From: Defluviitaleaceae bacterium
Lineage (GTDB): Bacteria > Bacillota > Clostridia > Lachnospirales > WQUN01
Reading direction: 5' to 3'
DNA: 15,527 nucleotides
Assembly (NCBI GenBank): GCA_009783525.1
Contig: WRDG01000024.1
Span: 1-15,527 of the forward strand
The translations under genes were made by a program, and so were the position numbers. Positions 6,043 through 12,198 of the stretch are shown here, in pieces. The notes below the pieces were generated by a model. That model saw nothing but the letters and a program-made list of their open reading frames with translations, had not been told where the DNA came from and ran no database searches. Within the stretch, counting starts at the first letter, position 1. The number at the start of each line of letters is the position of its first letter.

Positions 6043-7788
6043 TTACCTTACTTTTATGTGCGCCTCGCGCAGCTGTTTTTCCGTGACTTCGCCCGGCGCG
6101 TTCATCATAAGATCCTGCGCGTTTCCGTTCATCGGGAACGGCACAACCTCGCGTATGTTTTCGGCTTCCGCAAGAAGCATGACAATGCGCTCGATGCCCG
6201 GCGCCATGCCCGCGTGCGGCGGCGCCCCGTAATGGAACGCCTCGTACAGCGCGGAAAATTTCGCCTCTATGTCGGCTTTGGCATAACCCGCGAGCCCAAA
6301 CGCCTCGTTTAAAATTTCCGGGCTGTAGTTGCGCACCGCGCCGGACGAAAGCTCGACGCCGTTGCACACGATGTCGTACTGGTGGGCCAAAATGCTGAGC
6401 GGGTCTTTGCTCCGCAAGGCCTCGAGTCCTCCCTGCGGCATCGAGAACGGATTGTGCGTAAAGACGACCTCCCGGGTTTCCTCGTCGCGCTCGTACATCG
6501 GAAAATCCGTCACGAAACAGAATTCGAACCGCGACCCGTCGATCAAACCGAGCCTCGCGCCGAGTTCGCCGCGTATGCCTCCCGCGTATCTGTTGGCGAG
6601 TTTTTCCGTGTCCGCGATAAAAAACAACGTGTCGTCTTCTTTTAACCGCAATTTATTTATCAGTTCGCTCTGCTTTTCGATTGATAAAAATTTAACAATC
6701 GGGCCTTTCAGCTCCATGCCGCCCGTCACGGAAATATAGCCGAGCCCCTGCATCCCCATGTCGGTCGCGAATTTTAACATCGTTTCAAAAAACGTGCGCG
6801 AACGCGAGGCGCAGGCCGGCGCGGTTATTCCGCGCACAGTTTTGTTTTGAAACGGCGCGAAGTCCACTCCTGTAAAAAAATCCGTCAAGTCTTCAATCAA
6901 AAGCGGGTTACGCAAATCCGGCTTGTCCGTGCCGTATTTTTTCATGCACTCCGCATACGGCACGCGGGCAAACGGCGCGGGCGAAACAGTTTTGCCCGGC
7001 GCGAAATGCGAAAACGTTTCGGTCATTACTTCTTCCGCGACAGCAAAAACATCGTCCTGCTCCGCGAACGCCATTTCGAAATCAAGCTGGTAAAATTCGC
7101 CGGGCGAGCGGTCGCCCCTCGCGTCCTCGTCGCGGAAGCAGGGCGCGATTTGAAAATACCTGTCAAACCCGGAAACCATGAGCAGCTGCTTAAACTGCTG
7201 CGGCGCCTGAGGCAGCGCGTAAAATTTCCCCTTGTGCTTGCGGCTCGGCACGAGGTAATCTCTCGCGCCCTCGGGGCTGCTCGCGGTGAGTATCGGCGTG
7301 TGTATTTCCAAAAAACCCATGCTCTCCATCTTGCGCCGCAAAAACGAAATCACGTTTGAGCGCAGCACCATCCGCCCGTGCACGGCGGGGTTGCGCAGGT
7401 CGAGATACCTGTACATGAGCCGCAGGTCCTCCCGCGTTTGATGAGACGCCGATATTTCGAACGGAAGTTGCTTTGAGGCCGCGCTCAAAATTTTAAGCTC
7501 GTTAATTCGCACTTCCACCGCGCCCGTAGGAATTTTTTTGTTTACCGTGGACGGGTCGCGCCTCTCCACAGCGCCGCGCACCGTGCATACGCTCTCCTTC
7601 GACAGGTTGTGCAGCAGCGAGTCGTCGTTTGTAACGACCTGCGTCACGCCGTAATGGTCGCGCAAATCTATAAACACAACGCCGCCGTGGTCGCGCACGC
7701 TTTCCGCCCAGCCGGAAAGCGCGACCTCCCCGCCAATGTTTTTTTCGTTAAGTTCGCCGCATGTGTGCGACCTGTATATGTTCCCCAT
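6043..7788 (-). CDS. aspS: Aspartate--tRNA ligase, non-discriminating (Asp/Asn) type
   Basis: A full-length 581-residue bacterial AspRS, which attaches Asp to tRNA(Asp) and, in the non-discriminating type, also to tRNA(Asn). It has an N-terminal OB-fold anticodon domain (to about 105), the catalytic core with RYLDLRNP, LTASSPEGARDYLVPSR (167-183) and FRDEDARGDRSP (motif 2, 218-229), a GAD insertion domain in the middle, and motif 3 at GAPPHAGMAPGIERIVMLL (521-539). His34 in SVRDHGGVVFIDLRDHYG is at the position where non-discriminating enzymes carry His and the discriminating E. coli enzyme carries Leu. NGVELSSGAVRN is also typical of the Asp/Asn-type enzymes. The start at 7788 follows AGGGGGG and lies downstream of the terminator hairpin; the ATG at 7824 falls inside the hairpin and is rejected. 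It leads the gatCAB operon under T-box control. Confidence 0.97.
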   Translation of the reverse strand: MGNIYRSHTCGELNEKNIGGEVALSGWAESVRDHGGVVFIDLRDHYGVTQVVTNDDSLLHNLSKESVCTVRGAVERRDPSTVNKKIPTGAVEVRINELKILSAASKQLPFEISASHQTREDLRLMYRYLDLRNPAVHGRMVLRSNVISFLRRKMESMGFLEIHTPILTASSPEGARDYLVPSRKHKGKFYALPQAPQQFKQLLMVSGFDRYFQIAPCFRDEDARGDRSPGEFYQLDFEMAFAEQDDVFAVAEEVMTETFSHFAPGKTVSPAPFARVPYAECMKKYGTDKPDLRNPLLIEDLTDFFTGVDFAPFQNKTVRGITAPACASRSRTFFETMLKFATDMGMQGLGYISVTGGMELKGPIVKFLSIEKQSELINKLRLKEDDTLFFIADTEKLANRYAGGIRGELGARLGLIDGSRFEFCFVTDFPMYERDEETREVVFTHNPFSMPQGGLEALRSKDPLSILAHQYDIVCNGVELSSGAVRNYSPEILNEAFGLAGYAKADIEAKFSALYEAFHYGAPPHAGMAPGIERIVMLLAEAENIREVVPFPMNGNAQDLMMNAPGEVTEKQLREAHIKVR

Positions 7789-7806
7789 ATGCCCCCCTAA
7801 AGCAAA

Positions 7807-7839
7807 GCCCCGTAAAAACCTCAATGGTTTTTACGGGGC
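7807..7839 (-). terminator. Intrinsic terminator of the aspS T-box
   Basis: A perfect 14-bp stem, GCCCCGTAAAAACC with GGTTTTTACGGGGC on the minus strand, closes a five-base ATTGA loop and is followed by TTTGCTTT. It sits 18 nt before the aspS start codon. The 5' arm also contains the CCCGT that pairs in the competing antiterminator, which is the standard T-box switch design. Confidence 0.88.
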
Positions 7840-8002
7840 GAAATTTATCCGCGGTGCCACCCGTTTTCAGCGCGACGCGCCCTCATTATTTTTTTTGCCG
7901 TCCGTAGTGTTGCCCGCCCGCTACTTGCGCGATCGGGGCTTTCAGCGGCTTTACTGCCGCCCCGAATCTCTGCCGCGCTTTCCGAAAGGGAAGGGTCTAC
8001 AA
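7807..8002 (-). promoter_or_regulatory. T-box riboswitch leader of the aspS-gatCAB operon
   Basis: The minus-strand leader carries the hallmark T-box sequence GGGTGGCACCGCGG (7849-7862). Its UGGC bulge would pair with a tRNA ending GCCA, so it expects discriminator base G, as in tRNA(Asp) and tRNA(Asn). Upstream are an AGAGA motif (7967-7971), a hairpin of TCGGGGC with GCCCCGA (7933-7965), and an AGTAG...CTACGGACGG segment typical of the middle of T-box leaders. ACGGG just before the T-box can pair with CCCGT of the terminator's 5' arm, forming the antiterminator. Uncharged tRNA should therefore stabilise antitermination and turn on aspS and gatCAB. Stem I is compact and no clear GAC specifier is visible, so which tRNA is sensed is unresolved. 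Confidence 0.93.
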
Positions 8003-8008
8003 ATGTAA

Positions 8009-8036
8009 ATTGTATACGCTGAAAACATATTGTCAA
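8009..8036 (-). promoter_or_regulatory. Housekeeping-type promoter of the aspS operon
   Basis: On the minus strand a perfect -35 box TTGACA (8036-8031) is followed after 16 nt by TACAAT (8014-8009), one mismatch from TATAAT. Transcription would begin near 8002, immediately ahead of the T-box leader. The promoter starts only 11 nt after the dusB stop codon, which separates dusB and the upstream cluster from the aspS operon. Confidence 0.82.
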
Positions 8037-8047
8037 GATTTTTAGCT

Positions 8048-9046
8048 TCAAGCCATTTCGTCAATAAGCGCTTTCATTTCATCAAGCGTTTCCGCCGCGT
8101 TTATCCGCGCACGCAAACCGGACGCGCCGCGCATGCCCTTGATGTACCACGGCAAAAGCTTGCGCATTTCCTTTGTTCCGATGTGCTCGCCCTTGTGGGC
8201 GACGGCAAGCCCTGCGTGTAAAAGCGCGGTTTCGAGTTTCGCTTCGCGGCCGGGCGGTTCAATAATAAATCCGTTTTTTAAAAATGTTTCGATTTGATTG
8301 AATATCCACGGATTGCCCATTGCGGCGCGCGAAACCATCACGCCGTCGCAGAAGGTTTGCTCGATCATTTTTTTTGCAGCCTGCGGGCTCGTCACGTCGC
8401 CGTTACCAATGACGGGAATTTTTACCGCCGCTTTTACCGCGGCAATAATATCCAAATCGACCTCGCCGCCGTACTGCTGCTCGCGCGTGCGTCCGTGCAC
8501 GGCGACCATCGACGCGCCGTTCGCCTCGGCCGCAAGGGCGACCTCCGCGGCGTTGGGACAGGAAAACGAAAAGCCCTTACGGATTTTTACCGTAACGGGC
8601 TTTTTGATTGCGTTTACGACCGAAAAAATTATGCGGCCCGCAAGCGCGGGGTTTTGCATCAGCGCCGACCCCTCGCCGTTTTTAATTATTTTTAACGCGG
8701 GGCAGCCCATGTTTATATCAAACATGTCGAACCGATGCGAAGGGTCCGCCTCGAGTATCCGCGCCGCCTCCGCCATTATTTCCGGGTCGCTTCCGAACAG
8801 TTGAGCGGACAGTAAAAATTTGCCCGCGTGATCGAAACAGACGCCGGGTATTTCGGAATCGAGCAGCCGCAAGGTATGTTCGCTGCCGAAGCACACGCTC
8901 TTCGCGCTTATCATTTCCGTGTACGCCATGACGCAGCCGTGCATGCGGCACACCGCCCTGAACGACGCGTCGGTCACGCCGGCCATCGGCCCGAGCATGA
9001 CGCCGCCGGGCACAGTTAAGCCGCCGATTTTTATTTGCCCCTGCAT
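8048..9046 (-). CDS. dusB: tRNA-dihydrouridine synthase, DusB type
   Basis: A 332-residue FMN enzyme that reduces uridines in the tRNA D-loop with NADPH. It shows the Dus TIM-barrel signature: LGPMAGVTDASFR (18-30) for FMN binding, AQLFGSDP, DINMGCPALKI (110-120) with the catalytic Cys115, NGEGSALMQNP, VTVKIRKGF (151-159), VAVHGRTREQQYGG (181-194) and PVIGNGDV (211-218), then SRAAMGNPWIF. The C-terminal part (from about 245) is the helical tRNA-binding domain. The length is normal. The ATG is the first start in frame (an in-frame TAA lies 6 nt upstream), but it has no clear Shine-Dalgarno sequence. The gene is 69 nt after the SGNH-type gene, with a small palindrome between them. It may be the last gene of the upstream cluster, because the aspS promoter follows directly. 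Confidence 0.95.
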   Translation of the reverse strand: MQGQIKIGGLTVPGGVMLGPMAGVTDASFRAVCRMHGCVMAYTEMISAKSVCFGSEHTLRLLDSEIPGVCFDHAGKFLLSAQLFGSDPEIMAEAARILEADPSHRFDMFDINMGCPALKIIKNGEGSALMQNPALAGRIIFSVVNAIKKPVTVKIRKGFSFSCPNAAEVALAAEANGASMVAVHGRTREQQYGGEVDLDIIAAVKAAVKIPVIGNGDVTSPQAAKKMIEQTFCDGVMVSRAAMGNPWIFNQIETFLKNGFIIEPPGREAKLETALLHAGLAVAHKGEHIGTKEMRKLLPWYIKGMRGASGLRARINAAETLDEMKALIDEMA

Positions 9047-9064
9047 CTGTTATTTATTCGCGTC

Positions 9065-9081
9065 ACGATAAAACTTATCGT
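9065..9081. repeat. Short palindrome upstream of dusB
   Basis: ACGATAA and TTATCGT form a perfect 7-bp inverted repeat around a three-base AAC spacer. It lies 18 nt before the dusB start on the minus strand and lacks a T tract on either side, so it is not a convincing terminator. It could be an operator or an mRNA hairpin affecting dusB translation. Confidence 0.4.
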
Positions 9082-9115
9082 AATAATGCCCGCGCCCTTC
9101 CGTGAAATAAAATTT

Positions 9116-11494
9116 TTACGGGCGGTAAACTTTAAACCCCGTTATGTCCGGCGTTTCGCTTAGCGCCGCGAGCTCGACCGTATGGCTTCCGTTTGCTATG
9201 CCCGACACGATCATGTACGGGCAGAACAGCTCTGCTTTTTCTATGTGGCCCTTGTACGGCTTCGCGGCGTCATAAATGTCGGTGCCGTTAAGCAGCGAAA
9301 AAAAACTGTAGGTTTCGCCGGGCTTCGGGTCCGGGTGGCCGTAGTAAAATATAAACGATTCGTGCGTCAGTTTTATGCGCTTGCCGCATAAATTTCCGCG
9401 CAGGTCGCTCTCGCCTTCAAATCCTGTTTCGGATCCTTCGACGGTGTAAGAAAAATTTAACGGGTCAGTATATGTCTTGAGCGTAATTGTAAATTTTTGT
9501 TCGCCCGGCGGGCTGACGAACTCTACGATGCCAAGCTTCGAATAAATTCCGTTGTTCTCCGCCGTCCTTATGTACGCCTCCGGTGTTTCGGACGGTTTCC
9601 TGCCGTCGATGCGAACCTCGCACGGATGCTGAAGGCCGCTTCCCGCAACTGCCTCGACGCGGTTGCCGTCAAACTGCACGGCAAGCTTTCCGTTTTTCCA
9701 ATCGTCTTTGCATACCGGTATGAACGTGCAGCGCTCCTCGATTTTCGCGGCGCTGTTGTAAACGAAAAACTGCCGTATCAAACGGAACATGAACTCCTGC
9801 CCGGTGTCGAACAGATGCCCGCCGTCGGAGAGCAGCCCCTGCGGCGACAGCCCCGTGTCCTCAAAATATTTTCGCCACGGCGTGCGGATGTCCGCCACCT
9901 GCGCGCCGTGCCTTTTTGCGATTGCAGGCAGCAGCTCGTAGGACATTTTGAGCGACCACCAGTTGTAGCCCCACTTGTCGTCCGAAGTAAAATGGTCGGT
10001 CATTATCAAAATTTCAGACGTCGTGTTTTCGCGCACCCATTTGATCAGCCGCTCGTACTGCACCTCGCTGCCCTGCACCATTATCACGAGCAAGTCCGGA
10101 TAAAACGAAGCGATGTCGTTCGGCACGCGCTTGTAAAGCACCTGCGTCGAAAACCCGCCTATCGCAAAAACCTTGTGGTGTATCACGGCGTTGGGGTACT
10201 GCCCCCGCAGCCAGTCCGCAAGCATAGGCGGCCATGTGTTGTTCGGGTCCACTATCGACTGCCCGGTGAAAGCGATCTTTACATGGTTGGGTTTGTCCGC
10301 AGTACTCTCGGCGAGCTTTTTCATAAATCCCGCTAAGCCGGCGCCGCTTCCTCCGCGCATAGGAAGCTCGGGCACGGGATATTTTTCAAAATCCATCGTG
10401 AGCCTCGCGGCTTCGCGCAAATGCTTGATAACGACGCGGTCGTTTTCAAAAACCGCCGCAAAAAGTTTTTTTAGTTCGCCGCGGTTCTTTTCGTCATGCA
10501 GGTTGCCTTCCGATCCGTTTGGCAGGGCGTAACCGGTTTCCGCGCTTATGCCGAGGCACCGCCATATCTTCCAGCAAGTGCCGTGCGTCGCTTCACAATC
10601 GCTGTCGAAAATATAATTGCGCAGCACCTGCATAAGCTGCTCCCTAACAGCCTCGCTGTCCGTCATTTTCATGAAGGGCGTCATGGCTTCCGCGGCATGC
10701 CAGCGCGCCTCTATTGCAAAGCCGACTGTGTCCGCCAAAAATTTCGCGGTTTGCGCCGCGTTTTTTTCGTTTACGCCGTCGAGTTTTGCGTTCACTTCTT
10801 TTTCAAGCGGGCTCGTGCAGGTTTTATGGAGGCTTAAAATCATTTGCGTGAGTATCGCGTTAAAGCCGACCGTCCGCTTCGCGCCGCCCGTTATTATTAT
10901 CGCGGCGGTTAGCTGCCCGAGCCAGTCGGTAATTGCGGCGAGTCCGTCTTCCGTGTAAAACTTTGGCTTCATAAGCGGCTTGTGGTCTATCGCGTAAATT
11001 GTCATGTCATCGCCGTAGCCGACCATCACATGCCAATCGCTTCCCGCTCCGAATTTCATGAGCGCGGGCATTCCGGAATCGATCGACCGTTTTAAATCCG
11101 CAAACGCTTCCTCTTTTTTCTGCTCCTTGTTAAGCCGAGTCCAGCTCAAGCCCGCGTACCCGAATATAAAATCGAAAAAGTCGTCCGGATAAAACCAGCT
11201 TTTGCCCCTGCCCGGTATCGGGCAGTAGTCCGAATCCGATTCCGGCCACGCGTACCCGAAGGCCGCGCCCGTATACGTTAAACAGTTGTGGTAAAGCTGC
11301 AGATGATTCTTCTGCATCGCGGTCGCCTTGCAGCCGTTTTCGCAGTTGAAACAGAAGCTGTCCTTCTGCCCGCAAAAATACGGCGTCTCTTCCGTGTAAC
11401 CGAGAGCCGGCAGCAGTACGGTGGCGAGCGCCCCGAAGAACGCGCCGCTCTCCGCGTCGTGCGGAAAACGCACGGTGTTTTTTAAGACGTACAT
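9116..11494 (-). CDS. Large fusion protein: cysteine-peptidase-like N-terminal domain plus SGNH/GDSL-type hydrolase domain
   Basis: A 792-residue protein with no signal peptide or membrane segment, so probably cytosolic. Residues 1-205 resemble C39/BtrH-like papain-fold domains: the N-terminal helix HDAESGAFFGALATVLLPALG (12-32) and a GSDWHVMVGYGDD strand (151-163) with His155 and AIDHKP (168-173) in the places of the His and Asp/Asn. The usual Cys is not at the expected N-terminal position, so catalysis is doubtful. Residues 206-375 are helical and Cys-containing. Residues 405-580 look like an SGNH hydrolase: IAFTGQSIVD with Ser413 (GQS in place of GDS), AIGGFST (block II Gly), VMVQGSE (block III) and SDGGHLFD with Asp557 and His560. 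About 200 C-terminal residues look like a beta-sandwich. A strong GGGAGG lies 7 nt before the ATG, inside the end of the previous gene. Substrate unknown; domain calls rest on motif reading. Confidence 0.88.
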   Translation of the reverse strand: MYVLKNTVRFPHDAESGAFFGALATVLLPALGYTEETPYFCGQKDSFCFNCENGCKATAMQKNHLQLYHNCLTYTGAAFGYAWPESDSDYCPIPGRGKSWFYPDDFFDFIFGYAGLSWTRLNKEQKKEEAFADLKRSIDSGMPALMKFGAGSDWHVMVGYGDDMTIYAIDHKPLMKPKFYTEDGLAAITDWLGQLTAAIIITGGAKRTVGFNAILTQMILSLHKTCTSPLEKEVNAKLDGVNEKNAAQTAKFLADTVGFAIEARWHAAEAMTPFMKMTDSEAVREQLMQVLRNYIFDSDCEATHGTCWKIWRCLGISAETGYALPNGSEGNLHDEKNRGELKKLFAAVFENDRVVIKHLREAARLTMDFEKYPVPELPMRGGSGAGLAGFMKKLAESTADKPNHVKIAFTGQSIVDPNNTWPPMLADWLRGQYPNAVIHHKVFAIGGFSTQVLYKRVPNDIASFYPDLLVIMVQGSEVQYERLIKWVRENTTSEILIMTDHFTSDDKWGYNWWSLKMSYELLPAIAKRHGAQVADIRTPWRKYFEDTGLSPQGLLSDGGHLFDTGQEFMFRLIRQFFVYNSAAKIEERCTFIPVCKDDWKNGKLAVQFDGNRVEAVAGSGLQHPCEVRIDGRKPSETPEAYIRTAENNGIYSKLGIVEFVSPPGEQKFTITLKTYTDPLNFSYTVEGSETGFEGESDLRGNLCGKRIKLTHESFIFYYGHPDPKPGETYSFFSLLNGTDIYDAAKPYKGHIEKAELFCPYMIVSGIANGSHTVELAALSETPDITGFKVYRP

Positions 11495-12198
11495 TGGTTT
11501 ACCTCCCGATGATTATTTTTTTCTTCGCTTATAGATAAAAGAATTTGGCTCGGCAAATAAAAAACCCAGATAAGAACATACGCAGCTTCGTACACCGCGC
11601 CGCTCCCGGTCAGGTTGAACAGCATCACGTTAATGTCGCAGCACAAAAACAGAACCATGCCGAGCATCGCAAAAAACGACTGCCTGCTTTTTAAACGCAT
11701 TCGGCGTTTTACGGAGGCGGCAGCGGCGCAAATCAAACCGGCCGCGTAAACGGCCGCAAGCTTCGTGACCGTGTCAAAAGGCAGCGGCAAAATAATTATT
11801 AACGCGCCGGCCGATATTTGAATAATTATTCGCGGGTTTAACGGCCATGCCCTGCCCAAAAATTTTCCGTCCGCCGCAAAACGGATGTGGTGCGCGGTTT
11901 GCGCGCAGCAAAACAAGCAAAGCCCTATAAATTCGTCGATGTATATCAGCAGAAAATAATCGGCGGCGAGCGTGAAAAGCATCGCCGCCCTCAACCAAAA
12001 ACCGTCGCTCTTTACCGTTTGCGCCGTGTATAATATCCCGCTCATTTTTTTTGCCGAAAAAAAATTATTTTTTTCGTCTCTTTTATTTTTTTCTCCTGTT
12101 TGAAAAAAATTTTTTTTGCGGCGGCTTAAAAACGGCCGGATAAAACTGTTCAATACGCATAAAAAAACTGCCGAAAAGAAAATACTATTCGGCAGCAT
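11482..12198 (-). CDS. YhhN/TMEM86-like multi-pass membrane protein (possible lysoplasmalogenase family)
   Basis: A 238-residue hydrophobic protein. After a first segment (6-20) and a Lys/Arg-rich stretch (26-51), it has about six further membrane segments. Features recalling YhhN/TMEM86 are LAADYFLL with Asp80, GLCLFCCAQTAHHIRF (92-107) corresponding to the 'G-x-x-x-F-x-x-x-H' helix, FLCCDINVML with Asp188, and the closing ILIWVFYLPSQILLSIS helix where the family has 'Y-x-x-x-Q-x-LI'. TMEM86 proteins hydrolyse the vinyl-ether bond of lysoplasmalogens, and plasmalogens occur in anaerobic Clostridia, but bacterial members are mostly uncharacterised. The start is uncertain. ATG 12198 overlaps the hydratase stop by 14 nt and has only AGG next to it; ATG 12045 would remove the first 51 residues and lacks a ribosome binding site. 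The first 50 codons are very A/T-rich with homopolymer runs. Confidence 0.72.
   Translation of the reverse strand: MLPNSIFFSAVFLCVLNSFIRPFLSRRKKNFFQTGEKNKRDEKNNFFSAKKMSGILYTAQTVKSDGFWLRAAMLFTLAADYFLLIYIDEFIGLCLFCCAQTAHHIRFAADGKFLGRAWPLNPRIIIQISAGALIIILPLPFDTVTKLAAVYAAGLICAAAASVKRRMRLKSRQSFFAMLGMVLFLCCDINVMLFNLTGSGAVYEAAYVLIWVFYLPSQILLSISEEKNNHREVNQCTS

Noticed and set aside
5942..6367. Upstream extension of the gatC reading frame
   Set aside because: The extra 142 residues overlap aspS out of frame, are Arg/Gly-rich, and do not match GatC; the family N-terminus begins at 5941.
7789..7824. aspS start at 7824
   Set aside because: It falls inside the T-box terminator hairpin; the ATG at 7788 follows AGGGGGG and gives the normal AspRS N-terminus.
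9497..10336. 279-residue open frame on the plus strand
   Set aside because: It lies entirely inside the large SGNH fusion gene on the opposite strand, is Arg/His-rich, and has no recognisable family or ribosome binding site; it is a shadow frame.
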